Source: an uncultured Dorea sp. (GTDB taxonomy: Bacteria > Bacillota > Clostridia > Lachnospirales > Lachnospiraceae). From it: a stretch of DNA of 12,828 bases. Made by a program: the position numbers and the translations under genes. Location: the NCBI GenBank assembly GCA_910577685.1, contig CAJTOH010000067.1:1-12828 (forward strand), read 5' to 3'. The notes beneath the pieces are model-generated. The model had not been told where the DNA came from. It saw only the letters and a list, made by a program, of their open reading frames with translations, and did not search any database. Positions 1-8,139 of this stretch are shown here, piece after piece (within the stretch, counting starts at the first letter, position 1; each line of letters starts with the position of its first letter).

Positions 1-77
1 CCCTGAAAACATGAGGTTTTTAAGAAAAATAGGATTGTAATACTTTACAATACCTTATTATACGAGGGGGGACAGGC
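1..77 (+). promoter_or_regulatory. Leader upstream of essB with a 7-bp dyad
   Basis: This AT-rich stretch holds a perfect dyad, ATTGTAA-TACT-TTACAAT, at 34-51. It also holds a weak hairpin at 4-22 (arms TGAAAAC and GTTTTTA with one G-T pair, loop ATGAG) that lacks a following T-tract. A poor -35/-10 pair (TTGTAA 35-40, 17 bp, TTATAC 58-63) overlaps the dyad. The dyad could be an operator or an mRNA hairpin between essB and an upstream T7SS gene. A purine-rich ribosome binding site, AGGGGGGA (65-72), precedes the essB ATG by 5 nt. The dyad is directly visible; any promoter or operator role is inference. Confidence 0.35.
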
Positions 78-1175
78 ATGAAGGTTAGAATACGAAGGAG
101 CGACTTGGCGGCAAAGAGTATCTACGATTTCAAGCGGCTGGAGGAGAAGAACCATCTGTTCCTCCCGTGCAGAATAGAGGAGGAAAAAGAAACGGTCTGT
201 ATGAGCTTCGATTTGCGGGGAATGAAGATTCTGGAGGAGCTTAAAGAGGAAGAAAGGATCAGAAAATTAGAAGTCCTGTTACGCGCAGCGGAGCTTGAGG
301 AACTGTACCGGAATTATGAATTCTCTCTCGATCCCGGCAATCTGTATTATGACCTTCTAGGCAGGGTTCGGGTTAAGATAAGGGATATAAAATCATCTGC
401 AAAAAAGAACGGAACGAAAGATTTCCTAAGGCAGTATCAGGCATTGGTCGGTTATATTCTGGAAGGTTCCCGGCCTTATGACGATTATCTATACGGCGGA
501 CTTACGCTTCTTAAGACGGCGGATGAAGTTACGGGTTTCATGGAATCGGAGACGGTGCAGGAAGTAAAACAGATGTTATCGGAATATTACCTTCATCTTC
601 TCGAAGAAGAGAAACGGCATGTGAGAAAGGTAGGGAGGAAAAGATATCGCTCTTTGGTAAGGTACGGAGTGATTTCCGCGTGTTTACTGATTCTGCTTAC
701 GGCAGCCGCGGTTTACAGCTTTGCATGGTATATGCCGCGGCAGAACCGGTTGACGGCGGCGCAGGATGCCTTTATTCGAAAAGACTATATTGCAATGATT
801 GACGCGCTGAAGGGATTCGAGACAGAAGAGCTTAGCCGTGCCGGAAAATATATGCTTGCCACAGCCTACATTCAGGGGCAGGCCGTAGATACGTTTGGCG
901 CGAAGGACAAGGAGAATATTCTGAGCAAAGTTACTTATCAGTCGAACGAAAACGTGTTGGATTATTGGATTCATCTGGGGCGTCTTGAGGTGCATAAGGC
1001 GGAAGAAGTCGCTATGAAGATGTCGGACGATCAGCTTTTATTGTACGCATATATGCATGAGCTGCGCCGGCTGGAAGAAGATGAAGGGTTGTCCGGTAAG
1101 GAAAAAAGCGGCAGAAAGCAGGAATTGATGAAAGAGATCGAAGACCTTGCCGGAAGATTAGGGCTGCTCGGTTGA
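78..1175 (+). CDS. essB: EssB/YukC-like type VIIb secretion membrane subunit
   Basis: This 365-aa protein has the EssB/YukC layout. A soluble cytoplasmic N-terminal domain (about 1-190, pseudokinase-like in the family) ends in a basic stretch, followed by one membrane segment at about 196-219 (GVISACLLILLTAAAVYSFA) and an extracytoplasmic helical C-terminal domain (about 220-365). In the family EssB is a bitopic subunit that helps assemble the secretion channel with EssC. The length is slightly below the usual 400-440 aa. The ATG is supported by AGGGGGGA 5 nt upstream. The gene ends 24 nt before essC, so the two are almost certainly co-transcribed. The identification rests on topology, length and the position directly before essC; the primary sequence of this family is poorly conserved. 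Confidence 0.85.
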   Translation: MKVRIRRSDLAAKSIYDFKRLEEKNHLFLPCRIEEEKETVCMSFDLRGMKILEELKEEERIRKLEVLLRAAELEELYRNYEFSLDPGNLYYDLLGRVRVKIRDIKSSAKKNGTKDFLRQYQALVGYILEGSRPYDDYLYGGLTLLKTADEVTGFMESETVQEVKQMLSEYYLHLLEEEKRHVRKVGRKRYRSLVRYGVISACLLILLTAAAVYSFAWYMPRQNRLTAAQDAFIRKDYIAMIDALKGFETEELSRAGKYMLATAYIQGQAVDTFGAKDKENILSKVTYQSNENVLDYWIHLGRLEVHKAEEVAMKMSDDQLLLYAYMHELRRLEEDEGLSGKEKSGRKQELMKEIEDLAGRLGLLG

Positions 1176-1199
1176 CGCAGGGATAGAAGGAGTCCGGAT

Positions 1200-4100
1200 A
1201 TGAGATATATGTTAATGCAGACGAAAGACGGATATAGAGAATATCCTCTGCCAAAGAGCGTCCAAAGATGCGCAGAGAATCAATGGCAGGTCAGAGACGG
1301 GAAACAGGTATTCTGCCTCTGCGGGGAAAGACGTTTTTTTGACAGGGGAGAAAACCTTGCAATTTCTTCGGGAATGGAGGCCGCGTTTCGTATCCACGGA
1401 TTAAAAAGCCGTTTTTACATACGGGGAATGAAGCTGTTTTTTGAGATAAGAGATGAAGAAAACTTGTACCTGAACCGGAGAAAAATAGGGAAGGGGGATC
1501 TTGTCCTGCATCCCGGCGACGTGCTGTTCCTTGAAAAATTGAAGATCGAAGTTTGGGAAAAGGAGATTGCCGTTTGGGGTTCTTCTGATTATTATGAAAC
1601 GGCCTTTACGGAACGGTCTAAGGTCCGGCGTCCGGAGGGGTTCCCGGTATATAAGCGTTCTCCAAGACTGATAAAAAGAACGAATAAAGAGAAGATTACC
1701 CTCGAGCTTCCAAGACAAGAAGAGGAGAAGGGGCGCGGCAGCTTCCTTATGTCGGCTCTGCCGTCTCTGGGAATGATGTTGTTGACGGTGGTTTTGGGTT
1801 TAGTGATGGGAAGGGGGATCTATCTGCTGACGTCCGCCGCTGCTGCCGGAATGACAGCCGTATTCACCGGAATAAGATATGTAAGCGAGCAATCCGCATC
1901 GAAGGAAAAGAGCAGAAAACGGCGCGTGTCTTTTATGAACTATCTCTGGGGAAAACAAAAGGAGATTGCCATAGCCTATGAGCGGGAGGCGGAGGTCTAT
2001 GCATACCAGTATCCGGATGTGAACGAGCTTGCAGGAATGATAAGAAAATACGACGGCCGCATCTACGAGAGGGTTCCGTCTGACGAAGATTTTCTTACCT
2101 TGTCTATTGGCTGTTATACCGGAAAAACCGACTTACAGATTGAAGGGAAGGAACCGGCTTGGGATGCAAAGGAGGAAATCCTTACGGAGACGGTCAGGAA
2201 GATTCGGCAAAGGTATTCAATGATTGAGAGGCCGAGAGCCGTCGATTTAAAAAGAACCCATTTGGGGATGGTGGGAGAGAAGGAAGCGTTGCACAGACAG
2301 CTTAGTGTTCTGGCGGCTCAGGCGGCTTTTTTTCATAGTTATCACGATCTTCGGATGATTGTGATCTATAACCGGGACTATGAGGATCAGTTTGCATGGA
2401 TGCGCTGGCTTCCCCACACACGCCTTGGATCCGTGAACCTTTTGGGGCTTGTACATTCAGAGAGATCAGGAGATCAGGTGCTTGGCAGTATGAACCAGAT
2501 ATTGAAGGAACGGGCGGAATGTCTGAGGGATGGCAAAAAGACGGCAAGGTTTCTTCCTCATTATCTTTTCCTGATTGACGAGCCTTTCCGGATTATGGAT
2601 CACGGGATCATGGAGTATCTGCGCCGGGACGGATATGAGTTAGGGTTTTCTTTGATTTATACCAGCTATACCCGTGCAAATCTGCCGGAATCTATCGGAA
2701 CGGTTCTGATGCTGGAGAATTCCAAAGAAGGGACGATGCTTCTGGAAGAAAAGGAGTATACGCAGCAGAAGATCGTCTTTGATCAGGCTCAGAATGTTGA
2801 TTTCGAGTGGTTTGCGAGAGATCTGAGCGTATTGGTTCATGAGAAGGGAAGGGCCGGCTATATCCCCGGGAGCGTTACATTTTTTGAACTGTACAAAATA
2901 CGGCGGCCGGAAGAGTTGGAGATCCGGAAAAGATGGAAGAGCAGTCAATCCTACAAGTCTCTGGCCGTTCCTCTGGGACTTCGTTCCCCGGAGGAAACGT
3001 TGTTTTTGAATCTGCATGAAAAGGCGCACGGCCCTCACGGGTTAGTGGCGGGAACGACCGGATCCGGGAAATCGGAGCTGATACAGAGTTATATTCTGTC
3101 TTTAGCGGTGAATTTTCATCCTTATGAGGTTGGATTTCTGCTGATCGACTATAAGGGAGGATCGATGGCAGAACTGTTTCACAGGCTGCCTCATCATCTC
3201 GGCACAATTACGAATCTGGACGGCAGCGGAAGTATGCGGGCGCTGATTTCCGTAAAGGCAGAGTTGTCCCGAAGACAGAGGATATTCAGAGAGTTTGGCG
3301 TGAACCATATTAACGGTTATATGAGATTGTTCAAGGAGGGAAACGCGTCGGAGCCGATTCCGCATCTTTTTATTATATGTGATGAATTTGCGGAGCTAAA
3401 GAAGGAACAGCCGGACTTTATGAAGGAGCTTGTATCAGCGGCGCGGATCGGAAGAAGCCTGGGGGTTCATCTGCTTTTAGCGACGCAGAAACCTGCCGGC
3501 GTTATAGACGAACAGATCTGGAGCAACAGCAGGTTTAAACTGTGCCTGAAGGTGCAGAATGAAAGTGACAGCAAGGAGGTATTGAAGACGGCGGACGCCG
3601 CGGCCATCACTCTTCCGGGGAGAGCCTATCTTAAGGTGGGGAGCAACGAGGTCTATGAGTTGTTCCAGTCTGCTTACAGCAAAGCTGCGTGCAGGGAGCC
3701 GGATGAGAGAAAGGATTTGGAGGACGAGCGGGTCTATGTGGTAAACGAGATGGGACAGGGGGAGCTGGTCAATCGGGACTTAAGCGGCGGGACGGGAGAA
3801 TACCATATGTGTCAGACGCAGCTAGAGGCCGTTGCACGGCATATCAGGGAGGTTTTTGCGGAGGAGGGTAAGGCAGAGGTGAGGAAACCATGGCTTCCGC
3901 CGCTGGGAAGGATGCTGCTTAGTCCCGTTGTCTCAAAGCCTGTGAACATAAAGGAAAGCGAAGGCGTGGATAAAAGGAGCGCAAGTCTTTCTGTAACGGT
4001 CGGGAAGGCGGATATTCCCGGTATGCAGGAACAAAGGGAGATGCTGCACCATTTTGAGCGGGATGGAAATCTTCTGTTTGCGGCTTCCGCCGGGTTTGGA

Positions 4101-5516
4101 AAAACGGTATTTCTGACGACCGTGCTGATAAGCCTTGCCTTAACTTATGACGCAGACGACGTCAATTTTTATATTTTGGATTTTGGGAACCATGGCTGTA
4201 TGCCTATGAAGGAGCTTTTGCATACGGCGGAATATATTTCTGCGGATGATGATGAGCGGTATCGGAAATTCAAAAAACTGATAATGGAAGAGCTGGGCGT
4301 AAGAAAAAGGCTGTTTGCAGAATATGCGGCGCCTTCTCCTTCGGCATATCAGGAATTATCCGGCAAATCCCTAAAGACGGTGGTAGTCGCCGTTGACCAG
4401 TTCGATGTCGTGAAGGAGATGGGAATTGAGGAGGAAGAATTTTTTACCAAGCTAACGAGGGACGGCGTCGGTCTTGGAATTTATACGGTTGCCGCGGCAA
4501 CGAGAGTGAATTCGATACGGCAGGCTACCCTGAATAATTTTAAGAATAAGATAGCGGGGTATCAATTTGATGAAAATGAGACGTTTCTTATTGTGGGAAG
4601 AATCCCGTTTAGGCAGCCAGAGATCAAAGGCCGCGTAATGGCGGGCGGCGAAGACGTACATGAGGCGCAGATCTATACCATGGCCTCCTGTGAGGACAAA
4701 GCAAAATACAGTAAAGATATAAAAGCATTAATACAGGAGAGCAGGGGAAGATTTCCGGGAAAAGAGGCTCCCCACATCCCGGTACTGCCGCAAGAGTTTC
4801 GCTCCGCCATGCTGAAGGAATATCCATGCGACGAAAAGGATTATATCGTGGGGCTGGATATAGAAGAAGTGACGGGGAAGGGATTTGATAAGTCGGCCGG
4901 GTTATTTGCAGTGATAGGAAATACCGGGTCAGGAAAGACGAATATTCTCCGGGTGCTGGCAGATCAGGCGGCGGCGAAGGGGAGGACCCGTATCTTTGAT
5001 TCCAGGGATATGGAACTTTACCGCTATCGCCATATACCGAATGTTCTGTATGTAGAAGGAAGCAGGGAGAAGGAGATCTTTTTGAAAGAAATGGCAGAAG
5101 AAGTGGAGAGGAGGCGGCGGTTTCTGAAAAAGAGACTTGGGGAAGACAAGAACTTGTCTCCCAGAAAATTAACCGATGAGATGCCGTTTTACACCATATT
5201 CATTGATGATCCGGATGAGTTTACGGAATTTATGAAGGAGGATTTGGATAGGGCGGCAAATATTATGAAAGAGGGACTTGCTCTTGGCATTGTCTGTATT
5301 ATTTCTATCCATGCCGCGAAAACCCGGGGGATCAGCGCTATTGACAGAATGGTCAAACAGGCGGCAAACGGGCTGGTATTAAGTTCACAGGGAGTCATGC
5401 CGGTCTTCCCGGTTTCAAGCACGCGCGAGCTGCCGAAGTTTGGGGACGGACTGCTTTTTAGAAATGGTATTTATCAAAGAGTACGGCTTCCAAGGCATGA
5501 AGGGGCAGAATTATAG
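1200..5516 (+). CDS. essC: EssC type VIIb secretion ATPase (FHA-FHA-TM-three FtsK/SpoIIIE domains)
   Basis: This 1438-aa protein is the motor and central channel subunit of T7SSb. Residues 1 to about 130 form two FHA-like beta domains. Two membrane segments lie at about 182-204 and 206-228. Three FtsK/SpoIIIE-type ATPase domains follow. D1 has a canonical Walker A, GTTGSGKS (618-625), and a Walker B ending IICDE (D728-E729). D2 has a degenerate Walker A, ASAGFGKT (962-969, first Gly replaced by Ala), and its Walker B ends VAVDQ (D1066-Q1067), without the catalytic acid. D3 has GNTGSGKT (1240-1247) and FIDD (D1336-D1337). The length matches EssC (about 1400-1500 aa). The start is supported by AAGGAG (1187-1192). 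In the family D1 is the main motor, and the C-terminal domains bind substrates and vary with effector content. The next gene starts 18 nt after the stop. Confidence 0.96.
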   Translation: MRYMLMQTKDGYREYPLPKSVQRCAENQWQVRDGKQVFCLCGERRFFDRGENLAISSGMEAAFRIHGLKSRFYIRGMKLFFEIRDEENLYLNRRKIGKGDLVLHPGDVLFLEKLKIEVWEKEIAVWGSSDYYETAFTERSKVRRPEGFPVYKRSPRLIKRTNKEKITLELPRQEEEKGRGSFLMSALPSLGMMLLTVVLGLVMGRGIYLLTSAAAAGMTAVFTGIRYVSEQSASKEKSRKRRVSFMNYLWGKQKEIAIAYEREAEVYAYQYPDVNELAGMIRKYDGRIYERVPSDEDFLTLSIGCYTGKTDLQIEGKEPAWDAKEEILTETVRKIRQRYSMIERPRAVDLKRTHLGMVGEKEALHRQLSVLAAQAAFFHSYHDLRMIVIYNRDYEDQFAWMRWLPHTRLGSVNLLGLVHSERSGDQVLGSMNQILKERAECLRDGKKTARFLPHYLFLIDEPFRIMDHGIMEYLRRDGYELGFSLIYTSYTRANLPESIGTVLMLENSKEGTMLLEEKEYTQQKIVFDQAQNVDFEWFARDLSVLVHEKGRAGYIPGSVTFFELYKIRRPEELEIRKRWKSSQSYKSLAVPLGLRSPEETLFLNLHEKAHGPHGLVAGTTGSGKSELIQSYILSLAVNFHPYEVGFLLIDYKGGSMAELFHRLPHHLGTITNLDGSGSMRALISVKAELSRRQRIFREFGVNHINGYMRLFKEGNASEPIPHLFIICDEFAELKKEQPDFMKELVSAARIGRSLGVHLLLATQKPAGVIDEQIWSNSRFKLCLKVQNESDSKEVLKTADAAAITLPGRAYLKVGSNEVYELFQSAYSKAACREPDERKDLEDERVYVVNEMGQGELVNRDLSGGTGEYHMCQTQLEAVARHIREVFAEEGKAEVRKPWLPPLGRMLLSPVVSKPVNIKESEGVDKRSASLSVTVGKADIPGMQEQREMLHHFERDGNLLFAASAGFGKTVFLTTVLISLALTYDADDVNFYILDFGNHGCMPMKELLHTAEYISADDDERYRKFKKLIMEELGVRKRLFAEYAAPSPSAYQELSGKSLKTVVVAVDQFDVVKEMGIEEEEFFTKLTRDGVGLGIYTVAAATRVNSIRQATLNNFKNKIAGYQFDENETFLIVGRIPFRQPEIKGRVMAGGEDVHEAQIYTMASCEDKAKYSKDIKALIQESRGRFPGKEAPHIPVLPQEFRSAMLKEYPCDEKDYIVGLDIEEVTGKGFDKSAGLFAVIGNTGSGKTNILRVLADQAAAKGRTRIFDSRDMELYRYRHIPNVLYVEGSREKEIFLKEMAEEVERRRRFLKKRLGEDKNLSPRKLTDEMPFYTIFIDDPDEFTEFMKEDLDRAANIMKEGLALGIVCIISIHAAKTRGISAIDRMVKQAANGLVLSSQGVMPVFPVSSTRELPKFGDGLLFRNGIYQRVRLPRHEGAEL

Positions 5517-5534
5517 AGGGGAGATGAAGAAAGT

Positions 5535-5843
5535 ATGGCAGATATTATTTACGTCAATCATGAAAGGGTGAAGGAAGATGCGGCGCGGGTAGAAAGCGCG
5601 GCGGCGTATCTTAGAAGCGTCTTGTTAGCGCCGCAGGATACACGCACGACTTTGGCTGTTAATGAAAGAAGTAAGACGGCATATGAAAGATCTCAGGACA
5701 GGATTTCTCAGCTGGGGCTTCTGTTGGATCAGGAGTCGCAGAATATCAGGGACTTAGGCGCGGCATTTGTGGAATTTGATGAGATGATGGGGAGGCTTGG
5801 GGGAAATGCGGACCGGTACTGCGTGATGGAGGCGAAGGAATAG
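5535..5843 (+). CDS. Small helical T7SS protein, DUF3130/Lap1-like (SACOL2603-type) LXG partner
   Basis: This 102-aa protein appears to be two amphipathic helices, about 8-30 and 43-85, separated by a short loop near residues 31-42, the size and shape of WXG100-superfamily proteins. No WXG motif is present. The pattern resembles the DUF3130 / SACOL2603-type effector family: VKEDAARVESAAAYLRSV near the start, then a Q..I..LG..L helix. Near the end of helix 2 is F78-V-E-F-D82, an FxxxD motif like the one known in Lap1 proteins, which bind LXG domains and act as a bipartite export signal. It sits between essC and the LXG-like gene, with only 12 nt to the effector's GTG. The likely role is to bind the N-terminal helices of the next protein and target it to EssC. 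Family assignment is from pattern memory, not a search. AGGGGAG (5517-5523) supports the start. Confidence 0.7.
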   Translation: MADIIYVNHERVKEDAARVESAAAYLRSVLLAPQDTRTTLAVNERSKTAYERSQDRISQLGLLLDQESQNIRDLGAAFVEFDEMMGRLGGNADRYCVMEAKE

Positions 5844-5847
5844 GAGG
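5842..5847 (+). promoter_or_regulatory. AGGAGG ribosome binding site deciding the effector start
   Basis: A perfect Shine-Dalgarno AGGAGG begins within the stop codon of the preceding gene. It is 8 nt from GTG at 5856. An in-frame GTG at 5847 overlaps the site itself, so it cannot be the start used. This places initiation at 5856 and removes three residues from the longest reading frame. Confidence 0.85.
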
Positions 5848-5855
5848 TGTATCTT

Positions 5856-7304
5856 GTGCAGAGAAGCGACTATCTGAACCCGCAGGATATGAGGGGGCAG
5901 TGTGCGAAAGCGATCAAATGCATGGAGGCGGACTGCAGGGCATTGGAGATTGTCGGTAAGAGTATCGGGGATTTTGCAGAAGATCCTGAAATAGAAAGCG
6001 AAGCCTTTGACGCCATGGCGCTGCAGTTAGAAGATTATAGGACGGTCATTGAAGCGATGAGGATCGCCAATGTGACAGACAGCGCGGATTTTCAAAGTTT
6101 AAGCGGCCTTGTGGGCAATGAAGTTCTGGATGGTGAAAACATATTCTGCCAGATGGAAAATGCATGGAATATGAAGGAGAATTACCTGGCCAATGAGGAC
6201 GTGTATATATGCCGTATGGAAGCGGCAAAGGACGTATTTCTATACGCATATTATCAGTGGAAAGCTAAACAGTACGGTCATCTGGCATGGAATAGCCAGA
6301 GATTATATGAGAGCTGGAAGGAGAAGACGGAGAGGTTTGACGAGATTGCAGAGGGAACAAGCAGTCTGTTTTCCGCGGCGGAGGGTATTCATAGGCTGAT
6401 ACAAACGGGATTGTCGAAGATCGCAGGCGCTTTTTTAAAGGGAGTTTATGTGCCGGACAAGGATCAGGAGTGGAGGCGGCAGCTTAAAAATACCTGTATT
6501 CATCTGGCGATGGGGTATAAAGACCGGGGAGGGGATCAGAACGGACCGTTTGAACTGTGGAGCAGAGGGGATGCCTCTGACAGGGAAACGCTTAGGGAGC
6601 TGGTACATGGTTATGAAGAGTATGCGGATTATTCCGATGAAGAGATTGAGGATCTTTTAAAGAAGCTGAACAGTGAAGGATGCGGGTATGTGGCTTTTGC
6701 GAATATACTGGCAGAGGAATTCAGGAGGAAAGAAGGAGAATTCGAAAGGATATTCGGATTTCCTCTTTTTATGGAGAATGAGGATGGCGATGTATTTGTA
6801 AATTATAATCCGCTCATTATTGATCTTTACTGTGCCAGCGACAATCACAACAAGGTATGGAACTTTTGGCAGAATCATGATACCTATGATGAGTATGAGG
6901 ACCAGTCGGCGACCATAGGGCGGGGAACCACGCCGGATGACAGGATATACCGTTTTGAGCGCTATATGAACGGACGGGGAGTGACCGTAAGTATCGAGAA
7001 TATCAGATGCAGCCCGGATGAAGTGTACCAAAGATGTAAGGAAGAAGCCGCCCGGGGGAATCAGGTAATTATCAGTACCTGTCCGGTAAGGCTTGAAAGC
7101 GAAGACGGGGAGGTATCCCATATGGACGGAGGACATGCCATGACGGTGACGGGGCTTACGGGCGACGGAAGGATAAAGGTATCGTCTTGGGGAGAGATAT
7201 ATTATATTACGCCGGAAGATCCTGACTATCAGACGCCCGAGAAGAATCGGGCGAGAGACGCATATATAAAAATTCAGTCGGTCTGTTTCCAGCCTGTAGA
7301 ATAA
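5856..7304 (+). CDS. Candidate T7SSb effector: divergent LXG-like helical N-terminus plus papain/C39-like cysteine peptidase domain
   Basis: This is a 482-aa protein from the GTG at 5856. Residues 1 to about 195 are long helices with the LXG layout. The stretch around 46-70 (IESEAFDAMALQLEDY, then R..IEAM..AN) sits where LXG proteins have LKGKAYDSAKxY, but the L-x-G itself reads IES. Residues about 205-482 form a second domain with a papain/C39-like order. A Cys sits in GCGYVAFANIL (C276), resembling GCGPTALAM. A His sits in GGHAMTVTGL (H427), followed by KVSSWGEIYYI (441-451), resembling the NSWG segment with Ser443 in place of Asn. There is no signal peptide, as expected for a T7SS substrate. 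It lies between the Lap1-like gene and a membrane-anchored protein. The likely role is a secreted polymorphic toxin that cuts or modifies a protein or peptidoglycan target. The target is unknown, and the peptidase assignment rests on motifs only. Confidence 0.72.
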   Translation: MQRSDYLNPQDMRGQCAKAIKCMEADCRALEIVGKSIGDFAEDPEIESEAFDAMALQLEDYRTVIEAMRIANVTDSADFQSLSGLVGNEVLDGENIFCQMENAWNMKENYLANEDVYICRMEAAKDVFLYAYYQWKAKQYGHLAWNSQRLYESWKEKTERFDEIAEGTSSLFSAAEGIHRLIQTGLSKIAGAFLKGVYVPDKDQEWRRQLKNTCIHLAMGYKDRGGDQNGPFELWSRGDASDRETLRELVHGYEEYADYSDEEIEDLLKKLNSEGCGYVAFANILAEEFRRKEGEFERIFGFPLFMENEDGDVFVNYNPLIIDLYCASDNHNKVWNFWQNHDTYDEYEDQSATIGRGTTPDDRIYRFERYMNGRGVTVSIENIRCSPDEVYQRCKEEAARGNQVIISTCPVRLESEDGEVSHMDGGHAMTVTGLTGDGRIKVSSWGEIYYITPEDPDYQTPEKNRARDAYIKIQSVCFQPVE

Positions 7305-7341
7305 GGCGGCTTTGGAGTATGGATGCGGTTCTTTGGCAGGG

Positions 7342-7348
7342 AAGGAGG
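7342..7348 (+). promoter_or_regulatory. AAGGAGG ribosome binding site supporting GTG 7355
   Basis: A full AAGGAGG lies 6 nt before an in-frame GTG at 7355. The upstream ATG at 7319 has only TTTGGAG one nucleotide away, too close to serve. Starting at 7355 also places the hydrophobic segment directly at the N-terminus after MRK, as in a normal signal anchor. Confidence 0.75.
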
Positions 7349-7354
7349 CCGGTC

Positions 7355-8128
7355 GTGAGAAAGTGCGGCATAGTGTTAGTATTACTTATCATAATTTTTA
7401 TGAAAGGGGGAGGGAATTTCTTGGATAGATCCCGGACAGAAGAAGGGGGGAAAGTCCCAACGATAGCTGAGGTTTCGAAGAATCCATATATATACCGCTA
7501 TAATCATGAACTTTGTAAAGAAAAAGGATTGACAGAAAGTACTGATCATCTCAGCGGCCGTTATTTGTACATGCAGGCGGTCTACAGAGCGAATCTGGAC
7601 GCATATCTATTAAAGACGCTTGATATTGGGGAACTGGATGAAGAGCTTGGGAACGGCGGCTTAGGGCTTGTAAGTCTCGGGCCTGAGGAACAGAATTTGT
7701 ATGAGAGAGAATCCACAATGGAGCTTAGACATATCTGCTTAAGAAATAATCTATACATTGAATATCTTCGGAAAGATCAATTATGTCTTCTGGAAGATCA
7801 ACTGAGCAAAGGGAAGTTGGTTGTGACAGATGAGATACAGGATATGGTTAAGGAAACATACCGGGAAGTGATAAGGGTCAGGAATCCGGGGAATTGGGAG
7901 GATGACGAGAGCTTTCTCTACGCAGAAGCACAGGGATTGAAGCCAAAGATTCCGAATTCCGCACTGGTGTTGGAGATCTCGGGGGAGGTGGAATATGACG
8001 CGTCGGGCAATCTTCTTTCGGACGGCCAAATAAAAGAAAAATATGAATATCTGGATCGTATCAAAGAAGAGAAAGAAAAAGAATATTCCGGGTTATTGGG
8101 AACCAAGGTATATATTCTGTTGGAGTAA
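7355..8128 (+). CDS. Membrane-anchored protein of unknown family, candidate immunity or accessory protein
   Basis: I do not recognise this 257-aa protein. From GTG 7355 it begins MRKCGIVLVLLIIIFMKGGG, a short positive start followed by one hydrophobic segment (about 4-16), so it is probably exported or anchored with its bulk outside the cell. The Cys at position 4 precedes the hydrophobic core, so it is not a lipobox. The rest is soluble and acidic-to-mixed, predicted helical (about 50-180), with a short charged C-terminal helix rich in K/E before the terminal VYILLE strand. It follows the effector gene by 50 nt and precedes the 93-aa gene by 11 nt. The order toxin-then-anchored protein suggests an extracytoplasmic immunity protein. 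A peptidase target or T7SS accessory subunit is equally open. The function is inference from position. Confidence 0.6.
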   Translation: MRKCGIVLVLLIIIFMKGGGNFLDRSRTEEGGKVPTIAEVSKNPYIYRYNHELCKEKGLTESTDHLSGRYLYMQAVYRANLDAYLLKTLDIGELDEELGNGGLGLVSLGPEEQNLYERESTMELRHICLRNNLYIEYLRKDQLCLLEDQLSKGKLVVTDEIQDMVKETYREVIRVRNPGNWEDDESFLYAEAQGLKPKIPNSALVLEISGEVEYDASGNLLSDGQIKEKYEYLDRIKEEKEKEYSGLLGTKVYILLE

Positions 8129-8139
8129 AGGGGCGATTT

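Noticed and set aside
2640..3207. Two - strand open frames (132 and 110 codons) opposite essC
   Set aside because: They lie opposite the conserved first ATPase domain of EssC and look like chance open frames.
6657..7136. A 159-codon open frame on the - strand inside the effector gene
   Set aside because: It is antisense to a well-supported coding region with its own ribosome binding site and domain motifs, and its product shows no recognisable family.
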